Positions 1-7,009 of a stretch of DNA of 18,478 nucleotides are shown here, piece by piece. This stretch comes from URNF01 sp045594105. Its GTDB lineage: Bacteria; Bacillota; Clostridia; Oscillospirales; Acutalibacteraceae. Both the position numbers and the translations under genes were made by a program. How positions within the stretch are numbered: the stretch's first letter is position 1; every line of letters starts with the position of its first letter. The stretch is from NCBI GenBank assembly GCA_045594105.1, contig JAZNXY010000141.1:1-18478 (forward strand), in the 5' to 3' direction. The notes under the pieces are model-generated. The model was not told where the DNA came from and did not search any database. It saw only the letters and a list, made by a program, of their open reading frames with translations.

Positions 1-1
1 T

Positions 2-1159
2 AACAAATCTACCGGTGGGTATGATGATTACACGGCTACTGCCGACGCAAACTTTATTGCCAGCCATAACTTGACCAACTCTGCGACCGGCACCAGAGCA
101 ATGGTATGGCCGTACGTGAGTGAAAAAGACGTTGTGACGGAGCACACCCTGAAAGCTTTCTATGACGAAGAAGGTCATGGAGATGCTTGTGCGTGCGGCT
201 ATGAAACCGAAAAAACACCCCACACGTTAGACAGCTTGTATGATGAAACCGGCCACTGGGATTTCTGCTTCTGCGGCTATGTTTCTGAGGTGCTTCCTCA
301 CAATGCCGATGAAGTTACATTTGACGAAAACGGTCACCGGATCACATGTGATTGCGGTTACGCATCCGAGCTCGAAGCACATGAGCCGGCCTATGTGGTA
401 GACGGTGGTCAGCACTATGAAGCTTGTGATTGCGGCTATGCCACCGATCCTGTTGATCACGAATATGCAGACGGTATGTGTGTTTGCGGCGAGCAGAAAG
501 CCAACAGCACCGTTGTCGATGAAGTGACCAATATCATCAACGTGAAGGTGGAAGACGGCTACGAAGTGAAAGCCGGTTCCTTGATTGTAACCGATGCCAA
601 CGGCAAAAAATGGGTACCCACCCGTGTGGGCTTCCAGCAGGGCGGCAACAGCAATCAGTATAAGATTCCGGACGAAGCGGCAGCACCGTATACAGTAGAC
701 GTAGAGTTCTGCCAGCCGACCGCAGACGAGCTGAATATGGGTGTTATCGGTACCTCGGTAACCGAACATCTGGGTGGTGGTCTTCGCTTTATCCATCGTC
801 TGAACATCGCTGATGATAACGGCAACCTCACCATGCTTGTAGACGGTGAAAAGGTGGAAGTGGAAGAATACGGTATTTTGGTGGCGGCAGAAACCGTGAT
901 GAAAAATCCCGAAAACCTCAACCTCGAAACCGCAGCAAAGAGCATGCATATCCGTCGGTATGCCTATCCCGAACATGATGTATATTATGACGTTTGCTCC
1001 GAATACGTTGATATTTCGGTGCATGTTGTCAACATCGTTGAAAGCGATGCTGCTGATGTAGGCATCATTACCCGTACGTATGTCAAGCTGGCAGACGGCA
1101 CCGTCGCTTACGGTGAAGTCCTGTTCGAAAACTACGCAGCGGTAGTGGCTGCTCAATAA
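2..1159 (+). CDS. C-terminal part of a large secreted/surface protein with CxCGY repeats (5' end outside window)
   Basis: The frame is open from base 2 to the TAA at 1157-1159, so the true start lies upstream of the window; the TTG at 71 is not a credible start. The first ~165 visible codons hold four units of the pattern G-H-x3-C-x-C-G-Y followed by a further His, at a period of 26-27 residues, plus a fifth shorter CVCG unit. Each has a His, two Cys and a His that could bind metal. A low-complexity-free region of about 220 residues follows, with an Ig-like beta-rich stretch and then a domain containing GGGLRFIH, EYGILV and RTYVKLADGTVAYGEV. That ending resembles C-terminal domains of large extracellular proteins of gut Clostridia, from memory only. 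No membrane anchor or sortase motif is visible at the C-terminus, so attachment is unclear. Substrate and function are unknown. A strong terminator follows directly. Confidence 0.8.
   Translation, partial: NKSTGGYDDYTATADANFIASHNLTNSATGTRAMVWPYVSEKDVVTEHTLKAFYDEEGHGDACACGYETEKTPHTLDSLYDETGHWDFCFCGYVSEVLPHNADEVTFDENGHRITCDCGYASELEAHEPAYVVDGGQHYEACDCGYATDPVDHEYADGMCVCGEQKANSTVVDEVTNIINVKVEDGYEVKAGSLIVTDANGKKWVPTRVGFQQGGNSNQYKIPDEAAAPYTVDVEFCQPTADELNMGVIGTSVTEHLGGGLRFIHRLNIADDNGNLTMLVDGEKVEVEEYGILVAAETVMKNPENLNLETAAKSMHIRRYAYPEHDVYYDVCSEYVDISVHVVNIVESDAADVGIITRTYVKLADGTVAYGEVLFENYAAVVAAQ
173..493 (+). repeat. In-frame tandem Cys/His repeats (CxCGY units)
   Basis: Units begin near 173 (GHGDACACGY), 251 (GHWDFCFCGY), 332 (GHRITCDCGY) and 407 (GQHYEACDCGY), with a terminal degenerate CVCGE near 479. 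Spacing is 78-81 bases. The units share Tyr/Phe-Asp-Glu before the Gly-His and a His 5-7 residues after the Tyr. The nucleotide sequences have diverged, so this is an old protein repeat, not a recent DNA duplication. Confidence 0.75.
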
Positions 1160-1178
1160 AAACCACTTGTTATAAGAT

Positions 1179-1215
1179 AAAAAAGCACGTGTACGAAAGT
1201 ACACGTGCTTTTTTT
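1179..1215 (+). terminator. Rho-independent terminator after the surface protein
   Basis: A perfect 14-bp stem (1181-1194 with 1199-1212, core GCACGTGTAC) has a GAAA tetraloop and runs into seven T residues. It starts 20 bases after the stop codon. The A-rich left flank means it could also work on the other strand, but no gene converges on it. Confidence 0.9.
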
Positions 1216-1242
1216 GTGCGACAAGCGGAGCGAGCGTTCCAC

Positions 1243-1271
1243 TTGCAAAAGCCGCAAATATATGGTAGGAT
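1243..1271 (+). promoter_or_regulatory. Candidate sigma-A promoter of the clc operon
   Basis: TTGCAA (1243-1248), 17 bases, then TAGGAT (1266-1271), with TGG just before it giving an extended -10. Transcription would begin near 1278. The GTG at 1278 would then be leaderless, which favours the ATG at 1305 as the start of the transporter gene. Confidence 0.5.
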
Positions 1272-1304
1272 AATACGGTGAAAGTCGAAAGGCGGATGAC
1301 ACGT

Positions 1305-2843
1305 ATGACAAAGGCAAAAAGAAGATTACATTTAGAAGATGAAATCATCCCCGCCGTCTTGTATGGTGCTGTAGCAGGCACATTGACGGGCGCAGCGGTG
1401 GTATTGTATAAGTTTTTGGCAACAAAAGCGATTCATCTCTCCGAAATGGGATATGCTGTTTTACAGGAGCAGCCCTTATGGGTAATACCGCTTTTATGCG
1501 TATTGAGCATAGCTGCTGCTGTTGTTGCCGCCGTGTACAAATGGATGCCAACCCTGCAAGGCGGTGGCATTCCCACCTCTATTGCTGCTTTACGTGGCAG
1601 TATCTCTTTTCGCCCGTTGGTCAATCTGATTGGCACGGTGGTGTTATCGCTGTTGTCTTTTGTTATCGGCATACCGCTGGGAAACGAAGGCCCTGCTGTG
1701 CAGATTGGCACAGCAATCGGCAAATGGGGTGTCAATATCACCCCGAAAAACAAAGGGTGGAGTCGGTTTTCCATGACGGGCGGTGCTTGTGCGGGCTTTT
1801 CCACCGCAACAGGTGCACCCATAAGCGGTATTTTGTTTGCGATTGAAGAAGCACACGGACGTTTGTCGCCGCTGCTGCTGATTGTGTCCTCGGTGGCGGT
1901 GCTGTTTGCACGGTTGGTGTCGGCGGTGCTGTGCCCGCTGCTTGGTGTCAGCGAGCGATTGTTTGAAGCTGTCGCTGTGCCCACCTTGAAAACAAAAGAA
2001 TTGTGGATTCCTTTGCTGATAGGTGTGGCGGTCGGTATCTTTGCTGTGCTGTTTTTGTGGTTTTATCGCCATTTGCATCGGTTTTTTAATGGGCGGCTGC
2101 AGATACATCTGCGCTATAAGCTGCTGCTCGTGTATGCATTGACCGTAGCGGCGGGTATGCTGTCTTTTTCGTTTATTTCAACGGGACACCACCTGATAGA
2201 AACCTTGTTTTCACATAATACACCGCTTGCTGTTTTAGGTGTGTTACTGCTCGTACGTACGGTGCTGACCCTGTCGGCAAACTGTAACGGTGTGACCGGC
2301 GGCTTGTTTTTACCGCTTATGGCACTCGGTGCCTTGCTTGCTGCCGTGCTGGGAAAAGCGTGTGTGCTGCTTGGTATGGACCCCGCTTTGCAAACGGTTT
2401 GTGTGCTGTTTGGCATTACTGCTGCGGTTTCGGGTATGATGAAAACGCCGCTCATTGCGATTGTTTTTTCTGTAGAGGCATTGTTTCTGAGCAACAACAT
2501 TTTGTCGGTTGTGCTGGTTGCGTTGTCAAGCTTTATCATCACAGCACTGTTTGGTGCAGAATCTATCACCGACCATGTCAGCGAAATCCGTGCGGCGAAT
2601 GCACGTCGCAACAAGGTAAGCCACACAGAAACCGCCACCGTAACGGTAGAGGAGAATGCGTTTGCGGTTGGCAAAGAGGTGCGGGATATTTTATGGCCCG
2701 AAGGGGTGTTTGTGCTATCGGTAAGCCATGCGGAAGCACAGGGTGGCAAAAGCATTGCGGCAGGGGACAGGTTAGAGGTACGGTATACCACCTTTGACCC
2801 CGAAAAAACAATGGCGGCGCTTTATGAAATTGTAGGAGGGTAA
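1305..2843 (+). CDS. CLC-family chloride channel / anion-proton antiporter with C-terminal TrkA-C-like domain
   Basis: A membrane protein of 512 residues that moves chloride or a similar anion across the cytoplasmic membrane. The CLC signature motifs are present: GGGIP (86-90), GNEGP (126-130, with the gating glutamate at 128) and GGLFLP near 332-337, plus TGAPISGILFAIEE. About ten hydrophobic segments occupy residues 15-430. The last ~65 residues look like a cytosolic TrkA-C/RCK-C domain, which in other transporters binds ligands and regulates opening. The serine of the usual GSGIP motif is glycine here. Start: ATG 1305 has AAAGGCGG 9 bases upstream and lies behind the likely transcription start; GTG 1278 and ATG 1296 are in-frame alternatives. 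It is the first gene of an operon, with 3 bases before the next gene. Family assignment is firm; channel versus antiporter is undecided. Confidence 0.92.
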   Translation: MTKAKRRLHLEDEIIPAVLYGAVAGTLTGAAVVLYKFLATKAIHLSEMGYAVLQEQPLWVIPLLCVLSIAAAVVAAVYKWMPTLQGGGIPTSIAALRGSISFRPLVNLIGTVVLSLLSFVIGIPLGNEGPAVQIGTAIGKWGVNITPKNKGWSRFSMTGGACAGFSTATGAPISGILFAIEEAHGRLSPLLLIVSSVAVLFARLVSAVLCPLLGVSERLFEAVAVPTLKTKELWIPLLIGVAVGIFAVLFLWFYRHLHRFFNGRLQIHLRYKLLLVYALTVAAGMLSFSFISTGHHLIETLFSHNTPLAVLGVLLLVRTVLTLSANCNGVTGGLFLPLMALGALLAAVLGKACVLLGMDPALQTVCVLFGITAAVSGMMKTPLIAIVFSVEALFLSNNILSVVLVALSSFIITALFGAESITDHVSEIRAANARRNKVSHTETATVTVEENAFAVGKEVRDILWPEGVFVLSVSHAEAQGGKSIAAGDRLEVRYTTFDPEKTMAALYEIVGG

Positions 2844-2846
2844 TGT

Positions 2847-3923
2847 ATGAGCGAAAAGAAAGCACGGGTAATGTGGTTGGATATTTTGCGTATCTTTTCC
2901 ATTCTTGCTATGGTGTTTTTGCACACCTTTACCGGCAATTTCAAGGGTGGGGACAGTGCGTGGCGAATGGCTGACCCTGCAACACTCGATTGGCAGATAC
3001 TGAATGTGTTTGATTGTGCGGTAAGATTTTGTGTGCCTGCTTTTTGTATGATTTCGGGTGTGCTGTTTTTAGACCCGTCCCGAGAGCAACCGATAAAAAA
3101 GCTGTATGTTAAAAATATTTTGCGTATTGCGGTCAGCTTTGTGGTGTGGTCGGGACTGTATGCGGTGGCAGGTATCTTTTTACGTGGCGAAGCTTTTAGT
3201 CTCTCTACCATTGCGGGCGCTGTCAAAAACGTGATGTTCGGACACTATCATCTGTGGTTTTTGCTGATGCTCATCGGCTTTTATATGCTGGTACCGTTTC
3301 TGCGTAAAATTGCAGAGGATAAAACCTTGTCCTTCTATTTTATTGTTTTGGCGTTTGTATTTAACTTTTTGGAAAATATGGTAATACTGGTTGCACCGCT
3401 CGCCAATTTTGTGGAAATCCAGTCGAATAAGCTGTCCCTCGGCTTTGTGGGCGGCTATGTCGGGTACTTTATGCTGGGCAACCATCTGTACTGCTATCCG
3501 CCCACAAAATGCGTGCGGCACTGGTTATATGCGGCAGGTGCGGCATCCTTGCTGCTGACAGTGGCGTTGGTGGGTATGCCTGCGTATATCACCGGTACAG
3601 CAAACGGGGATTTGTACGAATATTTGTTGCCCAATACCCTCTTTGAAGCGACAGCGGTATTTCTCTTTTTCCGTGCCCGCTTTGAAAACAGAGCGTATTC
3701 CGAAAAAGCGGTACGTGCGGTCGGCTTTTTGTCTGCGTGCAGCTTCGGTATATATCTCACCCACGACCTTTTCAATATGCTGCTGCATCGGATAGGGTTT
3801 ACGGCACTGACCGTATCACCGCTGCTTGCGGTGCCGTTGCTGACCGTCATTGTCAGCGGTGCAGCACTGTTGCTCACCGTTGTTTTACGAAAAATCCCCC
3901 TATTGAACAAGTACGCATTATAA
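2847..3923 (+). CDS. Integral membrane acyltransferase (acyltransferase family 3)
   Basis: A 358-residue polytopic protein of the acyltransferase-3 family, whose members transfer acetyl or other acyl groups to sugars or lipids of the cell surface. The N-terminus has the family motif, WLDILRIFSILAMVFLH, with Arg15 and His26. A second hallmark, HYHLWFLLMLIGFYMLVPFLRKI-like, lies near residues 132-154. About ten transmembrane segments span the length, and the final one ends in a basic tail. GGAGGG lies 6 bases before the ATG, overlapping the end of the clc gene, so the two are probably translated together. The acceptor cannot be read from the sequence; exopolysaccharide, peptidoglycan or teichoic acid are all possible. 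It resembles WecH/YiaH- and OafA-type proteins without an extra SGNH domain. Confidence 0.87.
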   Translation: MSEKKARVMWLDILRIFSILAMVFLHTFTGNFKGGDSAWRMADPATLDWQILNVFDCAVRFCVPAFCMISGVLFLDPSREQPIKKLYVKNILRIAVSFVVWSGLYAVAGIFLRGEAFSLSTIAGAVKNVMFGHYHLWFLLMLIGFYMLVPFLRKIAEDKTLSFYFIVLAFVFNFLENMVILVAPLANFVEIQSNKLSLGFVGGYVGYFMLGNHLYCYPPTKCVRHWLYAAGAASLLLTVALVGMPAYITGTANGDLYEYLLPNTLFEATAVFLFFRARFENRAYSEKAVRAVGFLSACSFGIYLTHDLFNMLLHRIGFTALTVSPLLAVPLLTVIVSGAALLLTVVLRKIPLLNKYAL

Positions 3924-3933
3924 GGAGCTTATT

Positions 3934-4857
3934 ATGGATTGGACTGAAGTGTGTTTGACGGTTGCCACGGCGGATACCGACGAAGCGGCGGCGATTGCCA
4001 ATATGACCGTGCCGTACGGCATTTATATTGAAGATTACAGCGATTTGGAACAGGGCGCGAGAGAAATTGCACGCATCGATCTGATTGATGCCGACCTGCT
4101 TGCAAAAAACCGTGAAAAATCGCTGATACATCTGTATATTTCTCCCGAAGTCAACCCTGCGGAAGCCGTGGCTTTTCTGGGCGAACGGCTGACCGCTGCG
4201 GGTATCGGTTATGAAGTGACCGCCACGCAAGTGCGGGAAGAAGATTGGGCGAATAATTGGAAAAAGTATTTCAAGCCCTTAAAAATCGGCAAAAAGCTGC
4301 TCGTTTGTCCTTCCTGGGAACAAGCAGGTGATATGGCAGTCGGCAGAAAGGTGTTAAAAATCGATCCCGGTATGGCATTTGGCACCGGCGGCCACGATAC
4401 CACCCGCCTGGTGTTAGAGGTGCTTGAAAACACCTTGAAAGAAGGGGATACGCTGTTGGATGTTGGCTGCGGCAGCGGTATTTTATCCATAGCGGCATGC
4501 CTTTTAGGTGCCAAAGCGGCATTTGGTGTGGATATCGATCCACTGGCGGTGCGTACCGCCATTGAAAACGGCGAAGAAAATCATTTGACAGCACCCACCT
4601 ATACGATCGTACACGGTGATCTTGTGGATAAGGTGAGCGGCGAATATGACGTGGTGGTGGCAAATATCGTGGCGGATGCCATTATTATGCTGTCCCCTGC
4701 GGTGCGACCGTTTTTGAAGGCGGGCGGCACCTATATTGTGTCGGGTATTATCGATACCCGTGAGAAAGATGTGATTCCCGCACTCAATGCGGCGGGCTTT
4801 ACGGTGACCGAACGGTTTACCCACGGCGGTTGGGTGGCACTGAAATGTACGAGGTGA
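3934..4857 (+). CDS. prmA: Ribosomal protein L11 methyltransferase
   Basis: Uses S-adenosylmethionine to methylate lysines and the N-terminus of ribosomal protein L11. The 307-residue length is normal for the family. The N-terminal ~110 residues form the L11-recognition domain; a linker with EEDWANNWKKYFKP (near 98-111) and the hallmark DPGMAFGTGGHDTTR (near 141-155) follow. SAM-binding motif I is DVGCGSGILSIAA (near 173-185), with the acidic ribose-binding motif VDIDPLAV after it, and a catalytic-type VVANIVAD segment. AAGGAG lies about 6 bases before the ATG. The next gene, rsmE, starts 4 bases downstream; the prmA-rsmE pair is conserved in Firmicutes and fits a shared role in ribosome modification. 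Confidence 0.97.
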   Translation: MDWTEVCLTVATADTDEAAAIANMTVPYGIYIEDYSDLEQGAREIARIDLIDADLLAKNREKSLIHLYISPEVNPAEAVAFLGERLTAAGIGYEVTATQVREEDWANNWKKYFKPLKIGKKLLVCPSWEQAGDMAVGRKVLKIDPGMAFGTGGHDTTRLVLEVLENTLKEGDTLLDVGCGSGILSIAACLLGAKAAFGVDIDPLAVRTAIENGEENHLTAPTYTIVHGDLVDKVSGEYDVVVANIVADAIIMLSPAVRPFLKAGGTYIVSGIIDTREKDVIPALNAAGFTVTERFTHGGWVALKCTR

Positions 4858-4861
4858 TAAA

Positions 4862-5581
4862 ATGCCACGTTTCTTTTTAGAAAATGTAGAGGGAGACACT
4901 CTGCATATTGCAGGACAGGATGCACGTCATATTGCGTGCTCCCTGCGGATGCAGGCGGGGGATACCCTCACCGTTTGTAACGGCAAGGGCGAGGATCTTT
5001 CCTGTGTCATTGCCGCAGTAGCTCCCGAAGAGATAATCCTTGCTGTAACGGCAAGAGAAAAGACGGTGTCCGAGCCGACGGTGGCGGTAACCCTGTATCA
5101 AGGGCTGCCCAAGGGCGATAAGCTGGAATGGATCATCCAAAAAGCAGTTGAGCTGGGGGTTACCCGCATCGTTCCCGTGGTCACCGCACGCAGTATTGCG
5201 AAGGCGAGCGAGCGGGACACGAAAAAAACCGCCCGTCTGCAGAAAATTGCAGACGAAGCGGCAGGGCAAAGCGGACGTGGTATTTTGCCGACGGTGGAAA
5301 TGCCCATCACCTTTAAGCTGGCCGCCGAAAGAATGGCGAAAGAACAAACGGTGGTGTTTTACGAGTGCGGCGGTGCACCGCTTACCACATTGGCTTCCCA
5401 ATGGGGAGGTACCCTTTCGGTATTCGTAGGTCCCGAGGGCGGCATCGCACCTGCGGAGATTGAGACGCTGGTAGAAGGCGGTGCCGCATTGGCAACGCTC
5501 GGTCCCCGTATTTTACGGTGCGAAACAGCACCGATAGCGGCACTGTCCGCCATTATGGTGTTAACAGGCAATATGGAATAA
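4862..5581 (+). CDS. rsmE: 16S rRNA (uracil-1498-N3)-methyltransferase
   Basis: A SPOUT-fold enzyme that methylates N3 of U1498 in helix 44 of 16S rRNA. The protein has 239 residues: an N-terminal PUA-like RNA-binding part (HIAGQDARHIACSLRMQAGD) and a C-terminal knotted domain. The knot motifs are clear: LYQGLPKGDKLEWIIQKAVELGV (near 79-101), FVGPEGGIAPAEIE (near 188-201) and LGPRILRCETAPIAAL (near 213-228). Its Shine-Dalgarno AGGTGA overlaps the prmA stop codon, so translation is probably coupled. The TAA stop is the first part of a 36-bp terminator repeat that recurs after the XRE gene downstream. Confidence 0.97.
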   Translation: MPRFFLENVEGDTLHIAGQDARHIACSLRMQAGDTLTVCNGKGEDLSCVIAAVAPEEIILAVTAREKTVSEPTVAVTLYQGLPKGDKLEWIIQKAVELGVTRIVPVVTARSIAKASERDTKKTARLQKIADEAAGQSGRGILPTVEMPITFKLAAERMAKEQTVVFYECGGAPLTTLASQWGGTLSVFVGPEGGIAPAEIETLVEGGAALATLGPRILRCETAPIAALSAIMVLTGNME

Positions 5582-5614
5582 AAAGGACGCTGTGCAGAGC
5601 ACAGCGTCCTTTTT
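5579..5614 (+). terminator. Terminator of rsmE, copy 1 of an identical 36-bp repeat; also serves the opposing gene
   Basis: Five A, an 11-bp perfect stem (GGACGCTGTGC), an AGA loop, the matching arm and five T. The first three bases are the rsmE stop codon. On the minus strand the stop codon of the gene at 5613-5921 lies at its edge, so one hairpin terminates both convergent genes. An exact copy in the same orientation lies at 6268-6303. Confidence 0.93.
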
Positions 5615-5921
5615 ATGTGTCTTTCAATATACACTCTTCAAACCCACCCCCGTCTTCGGTAAGCAGAAACAAGTGCACGCAACTTGACGGATAGTCACAC
5701 AGCATTTTGTCTGCCTTGTCTGCCTTCCCACTCCAGAAAGCCAAGACTGTCGAAGGGTTGGGTGGCGTCTGCAGATATACACGTATGTTTTTTCTTTCGG
5801 AGTATCGGCAAAGACTGTTGACGTGAGTTTCTTCACCATCAAAGAAAACTACATTTTCTGTAGGTATGTACTGCTCCCAACAAGGCGTAGGCAAGCCATC
5901 GCTCATTAAAATGAAAACCAT
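5613..5921 (-). CDS. Hypothetical 102-residue protein, divergent from an XRE regulator
   Basis: I do not recognise this protein. It is short, soluble in appearance, with no signal peptide or membrane segment. It has mixed hydrophobic strands (ENVVFFDGEETHV, NIRVYLQTPP, SSCVHLFLLTEDGGG) suggesting a small alpha/beta fold, and four cysteines without an obvious metal-site spacing. Start: ATG at 5919-5921 has GGGGTGA 7-8 bases upstream, and an extended -10 promoter (TGATATACT, 5943-5951) would start transcription near 5936. The upstream in-frame TTG at 5940-5942 would then lie outside the transcript. It ends at a bidirectional terminator and is divergent from the XRE gene with a shared control region. 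Promoter, Shine-Dalgarno and terminator together support a real gene, but coding status rests on those signals alone. Confidence 0.55.
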   Translation of the reverse strand: MVFILMSDGLPTPCWEQYIPTENVVFFDGEETHVNSLCRYSERKNIRVYLQTPPNPSTVLAFWSGKADKADKMLCDYPSSCVHLFLLTEDGGGFEECILKDT

Positions 5922-5942
5922 CCTTCTTCTCACCCCGACCAA

Positions 5943-6011
5943 AGTATATCACACTTTCTCTATTTACGCAAGTGCGTATACGCCGCTGCGTAATTTTGCG
6001 TACACTATACA
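5943..6011. promoter_or_regulatory. Divergent promoter region with repeated TGCGTA operator-like half-sites
   Basis: Three inverted or direct copies of TGCGTA/TACGCA cluster here: TACGCA-AG-TGCGTA (5965-5978), TACGC-N4-GCGTA (5979-5992) and TGCGTA (5997-6002). The minus-strand promoter has an extended -10 TGATATACT (5943-5951); its -35 position (5966-5971) lies inside the first repeat. The plus-strand -10 is likely TATACA (6006-6011), just past the last repeat, with no good -35. Occupancy by a regulator would affect both genes; the adjacent XRE protein is the obvious candidate. Confidence 0.55.
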
Positions 6012-6027
6012 TAGGGAGTGAGAGTGT

Positions 6028-6270
6028 ATGAGCATTAAAGATGTTATAGCAAAGCGGTTTATGCAACTTTGTGCAGAGAGAAACATGACCGTAAATGAGT
6101 TGGCAACACGTTCAGGCGTAACACCGTCCACTGCATATAGTATGCTGGATGCATCTCGCCGTGACGTGTCGGTGATAACGGTAAAGAAATTTTGTGACGG
6201 ATTAGGCATAACCATAGGGGAGTTTTTCTCTACACCCGAGTTTGATGCTTTAGAACAAGAAATTATGTAA
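6028..6270 (+). CDS. Small XRE/Cro-CI family HTH transcriptional regulator
   Basis: An 80-residue, single-domain DNA-binding protein. The helix-turn-helix is at about residues 20-41 (MTVNELATRSGVTPSTAYSMLD), followed by the usual helices VSVITVKKFCDGLGITIGEFF. There is no C-terminal ligand or protease domain, so it is a Cro-like or antitoxin-like repressor by size. GGGAG lies 9 bases before the ATG. Just upstream is a cluster of TGCGTA half-sites that fits autoregulation and co-control of the divergent gene. It ends in a 36-bp terminator identical to that of rsmE. The family call is firm; the regulon is inferred only from position. Confidence 0.9.
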   Translation: MSIKDVIAKRFMQLCAERNMTVNELATRSGVTPSTAYSMLDASRRDVSVITVKKFCDGLGITIGEFFSTPEFDALEQEIM

Positions 6271-6303
6271 AAAGGACGCTGTGCAGAGCACAGCGTCCTT
6301 TTT
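6268..6303 (+). terminator. Terminator of the XRE gene, copy 2 of the identical 36-bp repeat; also serves mgtC
   Basis: Base-for-base the same as 5579-5614: the TAA stop, A-tract, 11-bp stem with AGA loop, and T-tract. The convergent mgtC stop codon (6303-6305) overlaps its last T, so it can terminate both genes. The asymmetric loop shows that the two copies are direct repeats. Confidence 0.93.
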
Positions 6304-6977
6304 CACATTGAAATCGAGTGAATATCGGGATTGGCTTCCATAAGGGAGTCGATAGGGTATAAGAGCTTATTCTCTTTTACCTTGACCGACAGCACGCAAT
6401 GCAGCTCACCGCCGCCGCTTTTCTGGATCTCAAAGCCCGTAACATCCATATCGTTCGCTTCCAGTTGCTTGCGGAAACGTGGTACGGCACCGTTAACGTC
6501 GGCAAGCACCACCTCGATGTCTGCGGTAATGTTTTTCTCGATATGTACAAAGCGGTGTAAAAACAACTGCAGCCCTACCATCAGGATAGTGGTAAAAATA
6601 CCGATAGGATACATGCCCGCACCGATTGCCATGCCGATAACGGCGGTGGTCCAGATGCCTGCCGCCGTGGTCAGACCACGTATGGTGGCACCACGAACGA
6701 AGATCACACCTGCACCGAGGAAGGACACACCGGTGATAATTTGGGAGGCGATACGGGATGCGTCTGCATCCGCCACGTCGCCAAAGGCATATTTGGACAG
6801 AATCATAGCAAGTGCCGCACCAATGGTCACCACAATGTGGGTGCGGATGCCCGCCTCCTTGTTACGCATACTGCGTTCCACGCCGATAACACAGCCACAA
6901 GCGGCCGCCACCAGCAAACGCAGCATGTACGGTGCTTCATTTGCAATTCCAGCCCATAATTCTTGCAAAACATCCAT
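6303..6977 (-). CDS. MgtC/SapB family membrane protein
   Basis: A cytoplasmic-membrane protein of 224 residues. The MgtC hallmark GCVIGVERSMRNKEAGIRTH lies at residues 28-47, followed by hydrophobic segments with SFLGAGVIFVRGATIRGLTTAAGIWTT-type family sequence up to about residue 145. A C-terminal soluble ACT-like domain (ADIEVVLADVNGAVPRFRKQL onward) completes it. In pathogens, MgtC links magnesium starvation, phosphate uptake and ATP control; in commensals the role is less defined. Start: ATG 6975-6977 has GGTG 7 bases upstream; a TTG at 6980 is the only earlier in-frame option. It has a near-consensus promoter at 7060-7088 and a ~75-base leader that folds into a strong hairpin, which suggests control at the RNA level. 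Confidence 0.93.
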   Translation of the reverse strand: MDVLQELWAGIANEAPYMLRLLVAAACGCVIGVERSMRNKEAGIRTHIVVTIGAALAMILSKYAFGDVADADASRIASQIITGVSFLGAGVIFVRGATIRGLTTAAGIWTTAVIGMAIGAGMYPIGIFTTILMVGLQLFLHRFVHIEKNITADIEVVLADVNGAVPRFRKQLEANDMDVTGFEIQKSGGGELHCVLSVKVKENKLLYPIDSLMEANPDIHSISM

Positions 6978-7009
6978 CAAAAAACACCTTCTCTTTCACG
7001 GAAATCATA

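Noticed and set aside
1217..1260. Similarity of CTTGCAAAAGCCGCA to the CTTGTGCAAAAGTCGCA hairpin near 13384
   Set aside because: The match is short and gapped and lacks the flanking palindromes, so a shared repeat cannot be supported.
227..1381. 384-codon minus-strand frame opposite the surface protein
   Set aside because: It crosses the terminator and the clc start, has no Shine-Dalgarno, and its Cys/His/Val-rich composition is what the antisense of the real gene would give.
5839..6066. Minus-strand frame across the divergent promoter
   Set aside because: It overlaps the operator region and both adjacent starts, and has no ribosome binding site or family resemblance.
5613..6270. Classical toxin-antitoxin operon
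   Set aside because: The genes are divergent, not co-transcribed, and the partner has no recognisable toxin fold; only the small XRE protein fits.
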